Positions 32,994-42,054 are shown, counted from the stretch's first letter. The stretch: DNA of 64,000 nt from Haloechinothrix_A salitolerans (GCF_039544105.1 NZ_BAABLA010000119.1), one strand, 5' to 3'. Notes: generated by a model not told the origin, from the sequence alone. Numbers and translations: made by a program.

Positions 32994-33020
32994 AAACTTG
33001 AGTCTTTACGACTCAAGTTT
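32994..33020. promoter_or_regulatory. Perfect HAIR element (HspR operator)
   Basis: CTTGAGT (32997-33003), 7-bp spacer, ACTCAAG (33011-33017) exactly matches the HAIR consensus CTTGAGT-N7-ACTCAAG. The symmetry extends to AAACTTGAGT/ACTCAAGTTT. It lies between hsp20 (minus) and the GH5 gene (plus), about 105 bp from each start, so it could affect both. Confidence 0.92.
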
Positions 33021-33124
33021 CGGACAAACAGAATGCGGCAGCCCGCACATCTGGAACGTGTTCTAGTTTCTGGTGTACCGTTCTCGCGAGGGACGTCAGC
33101 TGAACAGGACGGGGTTGAGGGTTG

Positions 33125-34591
33125 ATGGGGATCGTGCGCCGTACGTTTTCGTTGCTGTGGCTGGTACTACTCACGGCGGGACTACTACAGGCGCCACCCA
33201 CGCACGCGACCGAACCCGACCCGCCGCAGCTGCGGCGCGAGGATCGCTGGCTGGTTGACCAGCACGGCCGGGTAGTCCTGGTGCACGGGATGAACCTCGT
33301 CTTCAAGCACGACCCCTACGTCCCGCCGAACGAGCCATCGGGCTTCACCGCCGACGATGCGCGATGGCTCTACGACCACGGGTTCAACGGCGCACGGATC
33401 GGGACATTGTGGACGGGCGTCACCCCCGACCGTCCGGGCGTCGCCGACGAGACATACCTCGCCGCGTGGCAGCGCGTGATCGACCAGCTCGCCGAGCACG
33501 AAATCTGGATGCAGTTCGACTTCCACCAGGATCAGTGGCACGAAACCTACGGGGGCGGCGGCGTGCCGGACTGGGCGGTCCACCGGCCCTTGCCGTACCG
33601 CCTGCTCCCACCAGTGACCGCACCCTTCCCGCTCGGCTACTGGACACCCGAGGTGTCGACGGTGTTCGACCAGTTTTGGGCCAACAAGCACGACCTGCTC
33701 GACGGTTGGGCCGCCGCATGGAAAGTCGTCGCGCAACGCTGGCGCGACCAGCCATACTCGATGGGTTACGACCTGCTCAACGAACCGTGGGCAGGGCTGG
33801 AATGGCCGGACTGCCTGCTCACCGGCTGCCCAGACAGCTACCCCAACGAGCTGCAGCCCGCGATGGAACGCGCACTACGCGCGATCCGCCAGGTGGACCC
33901 CGGCAACATCGTCTACTTCGAGCCCCAGCAGTTCGCGGGTGGACGCGAGGTGCCGACCAACTACGGTCCGGTGGACGGCGAGGACCAGCTCGGCTACTCC
34001 TGGCACAACTACTGCCCCCAGGTGTTCTTCGAATCCCAGGGTATTCCGGGAACTGACGTGAGCAAGTGCCAGGAGTTCAGCGAGGACCGCACCCAGGCCG
34101 CCCTCGACCAAGGCGACCGGATGCGCGCGGTCGGGGTGATGACGGAGTTCGGCGCCACCGACAACATCGAAGCCCTCGAGATCGACACGGCGGTGGCCGA
34201 CCGCCACTTCACGAGCTGGATGCACTGGTCATACAAGACATGGGACGACCCGACCACCGCCGACTCGGCCCAGGGCATGTTCACCGACGACGCCGACCTG
34301 AGCACGGCCAAACCACGGAAACTCCGCACCCTGGTCCGCACCTACCCGCAGGCCACCGCGGGCACACCGATGGAGCTGTCGTTCGACCCGGACACCGGCG
34401 ACTTCCACTACGTCTACCGGCCGCGCGCTCTCGGCGTACCGAGCGTGATCTTCGTCAGCCCGCTGCACTACCCCGACGGTTACACGATCGACGTCGAGGG
34501 CGGGCACGTCATGGGCCCCGCCCGCGACAACCGCCTCCGCGTCGCCGCCTCCGGCAGCGGACCAGTAACCATCACCATCCGCCAACGCTGA
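33125..34591 (+). CDS. Secreted GH5 glycoside hydrolase, endoglycoceramidase-like
   Basis: The 488-residue protein has a signal peptide (MGIVRRTFSLLWLVLLTAGLLQAPPTHA). The GH5 barrel begins with RWLVDQHGRVVLVHGMNLVFK, has acid/base Glu220 in DLLNEPWAG and nucleophile Glu341 in MTEFGAT, then HWSYKTWDD. A C-terminal beta domain (about 400-488) follows. The VHGMNLV-K start and DFHQDQW resemble endoglycosylceramidases (EGCase, GH5_29-like), which cut glycolipid headgroups. ATG 33125 is preferred to TTG 33122. It is divergent from hsp20 across the HAIR element. The exact glycosidic substrate is unproven. Confidence 0.85.
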   Translation: MGIVRRTFSLLWLVLLTAGLLQAPPTHATEPDPPQLRREDRWLVDQHGRVVLVHGMNLVFKHDPYVPPNEPSGFTADDARWLYDHGFNGARIGTLWTGVTPDRPGVADETYLAAWQRVIDQLAEHEIWMQFDFHQDQWHETYGGGGVPDWAVHRPLPYRLLPPVTAPFPLGYWTPEVSTVFDQFWANKHDLLDGWAAAWKVVAQRWRDQPYSMGYDLLNEPWAGLEWPDCLLTGCPDSYPNELQPAMERALRAIRQVDPGNIVYFEPQQFAGGREVPTNYGPVDGEDQLGYSWHNYCPQVFFESQGIPGTDVSKCQEFSEDRTQAALDQGDRMRAVGVMTEFGATDNIEALEIDTAVADRHFTSWMHWSYKTWDDPTTADSAQGMFTDDADLSTAKPRKLRTLVRTYPQATAGTPMELSFDPDTGDFHYVYRPRALGVPSVIFVSPLHYPDGYTIDVEGGHVMGPARDNRLRVAASGSGPVTITIRQR

Positions 34592-34625
34592 GACCACCGA
34601 CTGATCGCCACTGGACGCGGGCCAA

Positions 34626-35645
34626 TCATGGCCGGTTCAGCTCGGACTTCGCCGGGTGTGCACGCAGTGATCCAGCGTGCGCCTTGACGGTGGGGTCACG
34701 GCGAGTCTTGATCAAGCTGGCCACGGTCACCACGGCGAGAACGACGACGATCACCGCGAGGCTCAGTGGAGTCGAGATCTCTGGCACCCGCTCGTCGATG
34801 TCGACGTGGGCCCAGTGCAGGATGAGCTTCACGCCGATGAACCCGAGGATCAGCGCCAGGCCGGACGACAGATACACCAGGCGGTCCAGCAGCCCCTTCA
34901 CCAGGAAGAACAACGCACGCAGACCGAGGAGCGCGAACGCGTTCGCGGTGAACACGATGAAGGGCTCCTCCGTCACCCCGAACACCGCCGGAATGGAGTC
35001 GAGGGCGAACAGCAGGTCGATGCTGCCGATGGCGATCAGGACGATGAACAGCGGCGTGACCATGCGCCGCCCGTCGATGCGCGTGACGAGCCTGCCGCCG
35101 ACGTAGTCGTCGGTGATGGGAAAGACCCGCCGGGCCACTTTGACCATCGGATTGTCGTCGACGTCCGGGTCCTCGTCGCGGTGACGGAACAGCTGGACCG
35201 CCGTGAAGATCAGCAGCAGGCCGAACAGCAGGAACACGAAGGAGAACAGCGCGATCAACGTGGCGCCGAGCGCGATGAAGACCGCCCGCATCAGCAGTGC
35301 CAACACGATGCCGAAGGTCAACACCTTGTGCTGATGCTCCTCCGGCACCGCGAAGGTCGTCATGATGATGACGAAGACGAACAGGTTGTCGACCGACAGG
35401 CTCTTCTCCACGATGTAGCCCGCGAAGTACTCGGTGCCGAACGTCCCGCCGTGGGCGAGGGTGAACCACACGCCGAACGCCACGGCGACGAGGATGTAGA
35501 ACACCGACCATGCCGTCGCCTCGCGAAAGCCGATCCGGTGGGGACGCGCCGCGGCCAGAATCAAGTCGACGGCCAGCAGGACGAGAATCAGTCCAATGGT
35601 CACCACCCAGGTGAGCACGCCGATGTCGAGCACTAATACCTCCAT
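34626..35645 (-). CDS. TerC-family integral membrane protein
   Basis: The protein has 339 residues and about nine helices. TerC signatures are FREATAWSVFYILVAVAFGVWF, YFAGYIVEKSLSVDNLFVFVIIM (the conserved E-K-SLSVDN motif) and IDLLFALDSIPAVFGVT (second acidic motif). Family members such as Alx and MeeY export Mn2+, often to load secreted metalloproteins. The actinobacterial C-terminus here ends in a basic tail. It is convergent with the GH5 gene. I see no yybP-ykoY-type riboswitch upstream, though the 83-bp leader is too short to hold a full one. Confidence 0.92.
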   Translation of the reverse strand: MEVLVLDIGVLTWVVTIGLILVLLAVDLILAAARPHRIGFREATAWSVFYILVAVAFGVWFTLAHGGTFGTEYFAGYIVEKSLSVDNLFVFVIIMTTFAVPEEHQHKVLTFGIVLALLMRAVFIALGATLIALFSFVFLLFGLLLIFTAVQLFRHRDEDPDVDDNPMVKVARRVFPITDDYVGGRLVTRIDGRRMVTPLFIVLIAIGSIDLLFALDSIPAVFGVTEEPFIVFTANAFALLGLRALFFLVKGLLDRLVYLSSGLALILGFIGVKLILHWAHVDIDERVPEISTPLSLAVIVVVLAVVTVASLIKTRRDPTVKAHAGSLRAHPAKSELNRP

Positions 35646-35728
35646 TTCAACTCCGGACCAGTGTCGCCGTTTCTCGGGTCTCGTGCCGGTCGGAGCGAGC
35701 AGTACGTGCCAAGGTTACGGTCATCAGC

Positions 35729-36448
35729 GTGGGTCCGATCACGACGGAGCGAGAATTCAGCGCCTACGGCCCGTCACACTGGCTGGTGCTGCTGGTGTTC
35801 GTGGTCGGAGCGGCGCTGGTGGTCTATGTCGGCCGCGGGCATCGTAGCGCGGCACGGGCACGGCGCTTCAGCCGCGCGTTCGCGGTCACGCTGTTCGCGC
35901 TCAGTCTCGCGGATCTGCTCTACGAGACGGTTCCGCCGGACATCGAAAGGTCCGTCCCGCTGCACATCTCCGACCTCGTGCCGCTGGTCGCCTCCTACGC
36001 CCTGTTCTTCCGACGTCAGTGGGCGTATGCGCTCACCTACTACTGGGGACTCGTACTCAGCACCCAGGCCCTGGTCTCACCGGCGTTGACCGGACCGGAC
36101 TTCCCGCACGTCAACTTCCTGTTCTTCTGGGGAAGCCACCTCATGGTCGTCTGGGCCGCGATCTATCTCACCTGGGGCCTCGGCATGCGCACCGATTGGC
36201 GTGACTACCGCATCACGGTCATGATCACGGCGACGTGGGCAGCGGTGACGATGGCGTTCAACACCGCGGCGGGCGCCAACTACGGCTTCCTCAATCGCAA
36301 ATCCGAGACAGTATCCGTACTGGACCTGCTCGGCCCATGGCCCTGGTACCTGCTGGCGGTCGCCGCCCTGCTGCTCACGGTGTGGGCACTGATGACGTGG
36401 CCGTGGGTACGGTTCGAGAACCGCGACACGCGACGTCGGAGTCGCTAG
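35729..36448 (+). CDS. TIGR02206/YwaF-type membrane protein
   Basis: The protein has 239 residues and about seven helices: FSAYGPSHWLVLLVFVVGAALVV at the start, then LHISDLVPLVASYALFF, YYWGLVLSTQALVSP, FFWGSHLMVVWAAIYLTWG, FNTAAGANYGFLNRK and WPWYLLAVAALLLTVWA. The H-x-SD-L and N-YGFL motifs match the TIGR02206 family of uncharacterised membrane proteins (YwaF in Bacillus). GTG 35729 is the start. No function is known. It is divergent from terC with 83 bp between. Confidence 0.8.
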   Translation: MGPITTEREFSAYGPSHWLVLLVFVVGAALVVYVGRGHRSAARARRFSRAFAVTLFALSLADLLYETVPPDIERSVPLHISDLVPLVASYALFFRRQWAYALTYYWGLVLSTQALVSPALTGPDFPHVNFLFFWGSHLMVVWAAIYLTWGLGMRTDWRDYRITVMITATWAAVTMAFNTAAGANYGFLNRKSETVSVLDLLGPWPWYLLAVAALLLTVWALMTWPWVRFENRDTRRRSR

Positions 36449-36502
36449 CGCTCCGCACTCGACGCCCCGAGATTGTCAGTCCTGTCCGGCAAGGTTGTCG
36501 GC

Positions 36503-37417
36503 ATGGATGAACTGAGGGGCAAGGTGGCACTGGTCGCGGGCGCGTCGCGAGCGGCGGGACGCGCGATCGCGGTTGAACTGGGTCGGCGAGGGGCGACCGT
36601 GTACGCCACGGGCCGGACGACACGGGAACAGCGGTCGGAGATGAACCGGCCAGAGACGATCGAAGAGACCGCGGAACTGGTGACCGCGGCGGGCGGCACG
36701 GGCGTCGCGGTCCGGGTAGACCACCTCGTGCCGGATGAGGTGGCGGCACTGGTGGCGCGGATCGACCGAGAACAAGGCCGCTTGGATGTGCTGGTGAACG
36801 ACGTCTGGGGCGGCGACCGCTACATGGAGTTCGAGCAGAAGCTGTGGGAGCACTCGCTCGATGGCGGGTTACGAATGATGCGGCTCGGGATCGACACCCA
36901 CGCCATCACAAGCCATTTCACGTTACCGCTGCTCATCCGCCGCGAGGGCGGGCTCGTGATCGAGATGACCGACGGCACCGCGGAGTTCAACGCCAACTAT
37001 CGGGCCGACGCGGGCTTCTTCTACGACCTGGTGAAGGTGTCGGTGCAACGGATGGCACTGGCGCAGTCCGAAGAGCTGCGTCCCTACGGCGGCACGGCGG
37101 TCGCGCTGACTCCAGGGTGGCTGCGTTCCGAGGCCATGCTGGAGCACTTCGGCGTGACCGAAGACAACTGGCGCGACGCGACCGACAACGAACCCCACTT
37201 CGCGATCTCGGAGTCCCCGACCTTCGTCGGCCGCGCGGCGGCCGCCCTCGCGGCAGACCCACACGTGTCGCGCTGGAACGGCCAGACCGTCTCATCCGGC
37301 CACGCGGCGAAGATCTACGACTTCACCGACATCGATGGCAGCCGCCCCGACGCCTGGCGCTACATGGAAGAAGTACAAAGCAAGAACAAGCCAGCGGATA
37401 CCACCGGCTACCGCTGA
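36503..37417 (+). CDS. Short-chain dehydrogenase/reductase
   Basis: The protein has 304 residues. The NAD(P)-binding motif is VALVAGASRAAGRAIAVEL (TGxxxGxG variant A-G-A-S-R-A-A-G-R). It is followed by the adenine pocket acid or base ATGRTTRE (Arg suggests NADPH) and DVLVNDVWGGDRYMEF in place of NNAG. The catalytic motif reads YRADAGFFYDLVKVS, where Y-x3-K is found as Y-D-L-V-K. An unusually long region before the catalytic Tyr and WLRSEAML near the end suggest an atypical SDR branch. The substrate is unknown. ATG 36503 is chosen because the Rossmann fold starts right after it. Confidence 0.85.
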   Translation: MDELRGKVALVAGASRAAGRAIAVELGRRGATVYATGRTTREQRSEMNRPETIEETAELVTAAGGTGVAVRVDHLVPDEVAALVARIDREQGRLDVLVNDVWGGDRYMEFEQKLWEHSLDGGLRMMRLGIDTHAITSHFTLPLLIRREGGLVIEMTDGTAEFNANYRADAGFFYDLVKVSVQRMALAQSEELRPYGGTAVALTPGWLRSEAMLEHFGVTEDNWRDATDNEPHFAISESPTFVGRAAAALAADPHVSRWNGQTVSSGHAAKIYDFTDIDGSRPDAWRYMEEVQSKNKPADTTGYR

Positions 37418-37449
37418 TGGGTAGCGAGCGGTGTCGAATCTCGTGATCA

Positions 37450-37476
37450 GTACGTGACGTACTTGACGTACTTGAC
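37450..37476. repeat. Three 9-bp tandem repeats at a pseudogene boundary
   Basis: GTACGTGAC, GTACTTGAC and GTACTTGAC lie head to tail from 37450 to 37476, between the SDR stop and the start of the broken acyl-CoA synthetase frame. The GTAC/GTCA content could serve as repeated half-sites, or mark slippage at a rearrangement scar. Confidence 0.6.
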
Positions 37477-37499
37477 TCCTCGAAGATTCGGGCGCCGCC

Positions 37500-38071
37500 G
37501 TGCTGATCCATTCCGCACCGGTGACCGAGACCGCCGTACCCGCCGCTGAGCGGGCGGGCACGAAGCAGCGGGTGGTCGTCGCCGCCGCACCGGTCGCGGC
37601 GGACGAACCAGGTGAGGTGCAGATCTCGGGGCCGAATGTGATGCGGGGATACTGGAACAAGCCGGAGACGACAAGGCACGCGTTCGTCGATGGCTCCTGG
37701 TTCCGCTCGGGAGACATCGGGAAGCCGGACGCGGAGGGCTTCGTCCGTATCGTCGACCGCAGCAAGGACATGATTATCTCCGGCGGCGAGAACATCTATC
37801 CAGCCGAGATCGAAGCGGTGTTACTCGACGTGCCCGGCATCGAAAGCTGCGCCGTGTTCGGAATTCCGAACGAGAAGTGGGGCGAGGTGCCGCGCGCCGC
37901 GATCACCCTCGCCGAGGGGCCGAACTCTCCACATCGGACATCGTCGCGCACCTCGAGCGGCGACTCGCTCGCTACAAGATTCCGAAGTCGTTCATCACGC
38001 TGGACGAGATTCCCCGAAACGCGAGCGGCAAGGTGCGTAAGGACCAGTTGCGCCAGCACTACGCGCACTGA
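37500..38071 (+). pseudogene. Acyl-CoA synthetase C-terminal remnant, truncated and frameshifted
   Basis: The C-terminal third of an AMP-forming acyl-CoA synthetase is present: GEVQISGPNVMRGYWNKPE, SGDIGKPDAEGFVRIVDRSKDMIISGGENIYPAEIEAVL, and after a frame change HLERRLARYKIPKSF and the lysine motif NASGKVRKDQLR. The frame breaks in a G run at 37916-37919, where one lost G would restore AEGAEL. The adenylation core (about 350 residues including the P-loop) is missing. The frame before GEVQ (37500-37605) does not look like the family. It is non-functional. An intact paralogue lies at 59085-60833. Confidence 0.85.
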
Positions 38072-38153
38072 GGTACCGAGGGCCGGTCTGGTCGTATCAC
38101 CACTTGTCGCCAGCACTTGCCGCCAGCCGTGGGAGCGCCAGCCTTGGCGGCAC

Positions 38154-38588
38154 CTACTCGTCGGCGAAGACGATCTGGTGCAGCATCCTCCGCAGATCAT
38201 CGAGCTGGGCAGGCGACAGGTGCTCGAAATGGCTCGCGTGGGCGTCCTCGACCCGCCGCAACGCCTCGTCCCGCAGCTGGTAGCCCTCATCCGTCGCGGT
38301 GATCAGCTTGTTCCTGCGGTCGGCAGGATCAGGCATGCGAGTCACCAGATCACGCTGCTCGAGATCGTCAACAAGCGCGACGATCTGGCTCGGGTCAAGG
38401 CCCATCACACTGGCCAGCTGCCGCTGGGTAATCCCGGGAGTCCACTCGCAGGCGAACAGCAACACCGAGTACGACCTGACGCGCAGACCGAGCGGCGCCA
38501 GCGCCTTGTTCACCGACCTCGCCACGACACCACTCGCGCGTGAGAGCAGGAAGCCGACGTCATCGGCTATGCCACCGTTCGCAGCCAT
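38154..38588 (-). CDS. MarR-family transcriptional regulator
   Basis: The protein has 144 residues. The winged HTH runs over ITQRQLASVMGLDPSQIVALVDDLEQRDLVTRMPDPADRRNKLITAT, the classic MarR recognition helix and wing with DxRxxxL-like D-P-A-D-R-R-N-K. Terminal helices for dimerisation flank it. ATG 38588 has GAGGGG upstream. It faces xdhC across an interval with an ATTGA/TCAAT palindrome, likely its operator. MarR proteins usually sense phenolic or aromatic ligands or oxidants; the ligand here is unknown. Confidence 0.88.
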   Translation of the reverse strand: MAANGGIADDVGFLLSRASGVVARSVNKALAPLGLRVRSYSVLLFACEWTPGITQRQLASVMGLDPSQIVALVDDLEQRDLVTRMPDPADRRNKLITATDEGYQLRDEALRRVEDAHASHFEHLSPAQLDDLRRMLHQIVFADE

Positions 38589-38636
38589 CTCATCCCCTCT
38601 GTCCAGGTTCCCACGCAAGCCTAGCAGGCATCAATC

Positions 38637-38651
38637 ATTGATATTCTCAAT
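38637..38651. promoter_or_regulatory. Candidate MarR operator
   Basis: ATTGATATTCTCAAT (ATTGA-N5-TCAAT) is a short AT-rich inverted repeat about 50 bp upstream of the marR ATG and 76 bp upstream of xdhC. The size and position fit a MarR-family site. Confidence 0.5.
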
Positions 38652-38726
38652 AATCGATGTTGTCATCTAGCCAGCGAATCGCTTCCACGTACTGCCCGAG
38701 CCTGGAAACGACGTATCCTGACCGCC

Positions 38727-39221
38727 GTGAGCGAACATCAGATCCTCATCGTCGGATCCGGCGACGTGGCCACGGCACTGGAGTCGATCGGTATCACCCT
38801 TGGCTGGAAACCGGTGGTCGCCACCTCGCTCAGTGACGTCACGTCGCGGCTGCCAGCCACCGAGTCGGTCATCGTCCTGAGCCACGACGACCAGCTCGAC
38901 GGCCCCGCTCTCGCCGCCGCGCTGACGTCGAACGCGTCCTACATCGGCGCGATGGGCTCCCGCCGCACCCAGGCACGACGGCGCGACTGGCTGCTCACCA
39001 ACGGTGTCAGCGCCGAACTCGCGGACTCGATCCGTGGCCCTGCCGGGCTGGACATCGGCGCTCGCACCCCCGCCGAGATCGCCGTGTCGATCATCGCCGA
39101 GATCGTCGCCTGCCATCGAGGCGCGACGGCAGCGGACGCCCTCTCCGCACGGCCGGGGCCGATTCACCCGGACGCGACGCCCGGCTCGATCTCGTGCCCT
39201 GGTGACACCACCACGCCGTAG
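38727..39221 (+). CDS. XdhC-type Rossmann domain protein
   Basis: The 164-residue protein is only the C-terminal, Rossmann half of XdhC/CoxI: ILIVGSGDVATALESIGITLGW at the start, SVIVLSHDDQLDGPALAAAL, YIGAMGSRRTQARRRDWL, and GLDIGARTPAEIAVSIIAEIVA. XdhC proteins bind and sulfurate molybdenum cofactor for xanthine dehydrogenase-type enzymes. The cysteine-containing N-terminal XdhC_CoxI domain is absent, which is a known separate form in actinobacteria. GTG 38727. It might serve a molybdo-enzyme such as the one starting at the window's right end, but the distance is 25 kb. Confidence 0.85.
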   Translation: MSEHQILIVGSGDVATALESIGITLGWKPVVATSLSDVTSRLPATESVIVLSHDDQLDGPALAAALTSNASYIGAMGSRRTQARRRDWLLTNGVSAELADSIRGPAGLDIGARTPAEIAVSIIAEIVACHRGATAADALSARPGPIHPDATPGSISCPGDTTTP

Positions 39222-39277
39222 CCGAAGGCCACCGCCACGCGGACGGGCGACGTCGTCAAGACACGCCACATCGTTTC

Positions 39278-39306
39278 TTGACTAATTCCAGAAAACGGTC
39301 CATACT
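39278..39306 (+). promoter_or_regulatory. furA promoter and likely autoregulatory site
   Basis: TTGACT (39278-39283), 17-bp spacer, CATACT (39301-39306). Transcription is predicted to start at about 39313, at or one base before GTG 39314, so furA mRNA would be leaderless, as reported for mycobacterial furA. The AT-rich spacer (AATTCCAGAAAACGGTC) is where FurA-type proteins bind their own promoters. Confidence 0.75.
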
Positions 39307-39313
39307 TCGAAGC

Positions 39314-39757
39314 GTGCCAACGACGTCGGACTTCGAGCGTATGTTGCGCGGGGCCGCGCTGCGTGTGACGCGCCCCCGGGTAGCTGTGCTCGCCGCGGTG
39401 CACGACAACCCGCACGCCGATACCGACTCGATCATCGGTGCGGTTCGGGACAGCCTCGGCAAGGTGTCACACCAGGCCGTCTACGACGTGCTGAGCGCGC
39501 TGACGGACGCGGGCCTCGTGCGACGCATCCAGCCAAGGGGGACCGTGGCGCGCTACGAGTCACGGGTCGGGGACAACCACCACCACGCCGTGTGCCGCTC
39601 ATGCGGCGCCATCGCCGACGTCGACTGCGTCGTCGGCACCGCGCCTTGCCTGACCGAGTCCGACGACAACGGCTTCGTCATCGACGAGGCCGAGGTCATC
39701 TTCTGGGGCCTGTGCCCCGACTGCTCCACGCACCCAGTTCCTGAGCACGCTGTCTGA
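39314..39757 (+). CDS. furA: FurA-type peroxide-sensing Fur-family repressor
   Basis: The protein has 147 residues. The N-terminal wHTH (LRGAALRVTRPRVAVLAAV, VSHQAVYDVLSALTDAGLVRRI) is followed by metal sites HHHAVCRSCGAIADVDC and the C-terminal CPDC (structural Zn). It matches FurA/CatR regulators that repress katG and are inactivated by peroxide. GTG 39314 fits the length of family members and the promoter spacing; the TTG at 39278 lies inside the -35 box. It ends 17 bp before katG, so both genes form one operon. Confidence 0.92.
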   Translation: MPTTSDFERMLRGAALRVTRPRVAVLAAVHDNPHADTDSIIGAVRDSLGKVSHQAVYDVLSALTDAGLVRRIQPRGTVARYESRVGDNHHHAVCRSCGAIADVDCVVGTAPCLTESDDNGFVIDEAEVIFWGLCPDCSTHPVPEHAV

Positions 39758-39774
39758 TCCCTGAAAGGATTCTG

Positions 39775-41997
39775 ATGACCAACAGTCCCGATACCGCCAC
39801 CGAAGCGACCGAGCAGGGCGGCTGCCCGGTCGTGCACGGGCGGGCTCCGCACCCAACGCAGGGCGGCGGGAACCGCCAATGGTGGCCAGAGAAGCTCAAC
39901 CTCAAGATCCTCGCGAAGAACCCCGCCGTGGCCGACCCCATGGGCGAGGAGTTCAACTACGCCGAGGAGTTCAAGTCACTCGACCTCGCCGCCGTCAAGC
40001 GGGACATCGAGGAAGTCCTGACCACCTCGAAGGACTGGTGGCCCGCGGACTTCGGCCACTATGGCCCATTCATGATCCGCATGGCGTGGCACAGCGCGGG
40101 CACCTACCGCGTCAGCGACGGCCGTGGCGGCGCCGGCGCTGGTCAGCAGCGGTTCGCGCCGCTGAACAGCTGGCCGGACAACGGCAACCTCGACAAGGCC
40201 CGCAGGCTGCTGTGGCCGGTCAAGAAGAAGTACGGCCGCAAGATCTCGTGGGCCGACCTGATGATCCTCACCGGTAACGTCGCCCTTGAGTCGATGGGTT
40301 TCAAGACGTTCGGTTTCGCAGGCGGCAGGGAGGACGTCTGGGAGCCCGATGAGGACGTCTACTGGGGCCCGGAGACCGGCTGGCTAGACGACGAGCGCTA
40401 CAGCGGCGACCGTGAGCTGGAGGAGCCGCTCGCCGCGGTCCAGATGGGCCTCATCTACGTCAACCCGGAGGGCCCGAACGGCAACCCGGACCCCATCGCC
40501 GCCGCACGGGACATCCGCGAGACGTTCGGCCGGATGGCGATGAACGACGAGGAGACCGTGGCGCTGATCGCCGGTGGGCACACCTTCGGCAAGACCCACG
40601 GCGCCGCACCCGACAGCAACCTCGGCCCGGAACCGGAGGCGGCTCCGATCGAGGCGCAGGGTCTCGGCTGGAAGAACAGCTACGGCACCGGCAAGGGCAG
40701 GGACGCCATCACCAGCGGCCTCGAGGTCACCTGGACGTCCACGCCGACGCGGTGGAGCAACCAGTACTTCGAGAACCTGTTCGGCTACGAGTGGGAGCTG
40801 ACCCAGAGCCCTGGCGGTGCGCACCAGTGGCAGCCGAAGGACGGCGCGGGCGCCAACACCGTGCCGGACCCGGAGGACGGCTCGCTGACACGTCCGCCGA
40901 CGATGCTGACGACCGACCTGTCGTTGCGGTACGACCCGATCTACGAGCCGATCGCCCGGCGGTTCAAGGACAACCCGGACGAGTTCGCTGACGCCTTCGC
41001 GCGCGCGTGGTACAAGCTGACCCACCGCGACATGGGCCCGATCCAGCGCTACCTCGGACCGGAGGTGCCCGACGAGGAACTGCTGTGGCAGGACCCGATC
41101 CCGACGCCGGACTACGAGATCATCGGTGACGCCGAGATCGCCGACCTCAAGGAGCGGATCCGCGAGTCCGGCCTGACCACGTCGCAGCTCGTCAAGACCG
41201 CGTGGGCGGCGGCGTCCTCGTTCCGGGCCAGCGACAAGCGCGGCGGCGCCAACGGTGGCCGCATCCGCCTCGAGCCGCAGAACACGTGGGAGGTCAATGA
41301 GCCGGACAAGCTTCCGACCGTGATCCGCACGCTCGAGGGCATCCAGGAGTCCTTCAACGCCGCGCAGACCGGCGGCAAGCAGGTCTCCTTCGCCGACCTG
41401 GTCGTCCTCGGCGGCTGTGTCGGTGTCGAGCAGGCCGCCAAGGCCGCTGGCCACGACATCGAGGTGCCCTTCACGCCTGGTCGCGGCGACGCCACCCAAG
41501 AGCAGACCGACGTCGAGTCGTTCTCCTACATGGAGCCGGTCGCGGATGGGTTCCGCAATTACCTCGGCAAGAACGGCAGGCTGCCCGCCGAGTACCTGCT
41601 CCTCGACAAGGCGAACCTGCTCGACCTGAGCGCGCCCGAGATGACGGTCCTCGTCGGTGGCCTGCGCGTCCTTGGCGCGAACTACCAGGACTCGGAGCTG
41701 GGTGTCTTCACCAAGAACCCGGGGACGCTGACGAACGACTTCTTCGTGAACCTGCTCGACCTGGGCCACACGTGGAAGCCGGTCGATGACACGTCTCAGA
41801 CCTTCGAGTGCTACGACGACGCCACGGGTGAGCGCCTGTGGACCGGTAGTCGTGTCGACCTCGTGTTCGGTGCGAACTCCGAGCTGCGCGCGCTCGCTGA
41901 GGTCTACGGATGCGACGACGCGAAGGAGAAGTTCGTGCGGGACTTCGTCGCGGCGTGGCACAAGGTCATGGACGCGGACCGGTACGACCTGGTCTGA
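39775..41997 (+). CDS. katG: Catalase-peroxidase KatG
   Basis: The protein has 740 residues, full length. Distal haem residues R102, W105 and H106 are in IRMAWHSAGTYR, and proximal H269 is in IAGGHTFGKTHG. The W105-Y228-M254 adduct partners (GLIYVNPEG, FGRM) needed for catalase activity are all present. The C-terminal duplicated domain lacks a haem site as usual. It detoxifies H2O2 and peroxides in the cytosol. AAAGGA precedes the ATG. It is repressed by the adjacent FurA. A 17-bp stem terminator follows. Confidence 0.98.
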   Translation: MTNSPDTATEATEQGGCPVVHGRAPHPTQGGGNRQWWPEKLNLKILAKNPAVADPMGEEFNYAEEFKSLDLAAVKRDIEEVLTTSKDWWPADFGHYGPFMIRMAWHSAGTYRVSDGRGGAGAGQQRFAPLNSWPDNGNLDKARRLLWPVKKKYGRKISWADLMILTGNVALESMGFKTFGFAGGREDVWEPDEDVYWGPETGWLDDERYSGDRELEEPLAAVQMGLIYVNPEGPNGNPDPIAAARDIRETFGRMAMNDEETVALIAGGHTFGKTHGAAPDSNLGPEPEAAPIEAQGLGWKNSYGTGKGRDAITSGLEVTWTSTPTRWSNQYFENLFGYEWELTQSPGGAHQWQPKDGAGANTVPDPEDGSLTRPPTMLTTDLSLRYDPIYEPIARRFKDNPDEFADAFARAWYKLTHRDMGPIQRYLGPEVPDEELLWQDPIPTPDYEIIGDAEIADLKERIRESGLTTSQLVKTAWAAASSFRASDKRGGANGGRIRLEPQNTWEVNEPDKLPTVIRTLEGIQESFNAAQTGGKQVSFADLVVLGGCVGVEQAAKAAGHDIEVPFTPGRGDATQEQTDVESFSYMEPVADGFRNYLGKNGRLPAEYLLLDKANLLDLSAPEMTVLVGGLRVLGANYQDSELGVFTKNPGTLTNDFFVNLLDLGHTWKPVDDTSQTFECYDDATGERLWTGSRVDLVFGANSELRALAEVYGCDDAKEKFVRDFVAAWHKVMDADRYDLV

Positions 41998-42014
41998 GTT
42001 CACGCCTGATCACG

Positions 42015-42054
42015 AAGTCCGGGCCGGCCGCTTTGCCGCGGCCGGCCCGGACTT
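42015..42054. terminator. katG terminator
   Basis: AAGTCCGGGCCGGCCGC (42015-42031) pairs perfectly with 42038-42054 around loop TTTGCC, 17 bp after the katG stop, and is followed by TTGT. The 42055-42195 gap upstream of the SulP gene shows no gene. Confidence 0.88.

Noticed and set aside
40384..42003. Open frame of about 540 codons antisense to katG
   Set aside because: High-GC third-position bias keeps the antisense frame open; it has no family motifs and katG is unmistakable.
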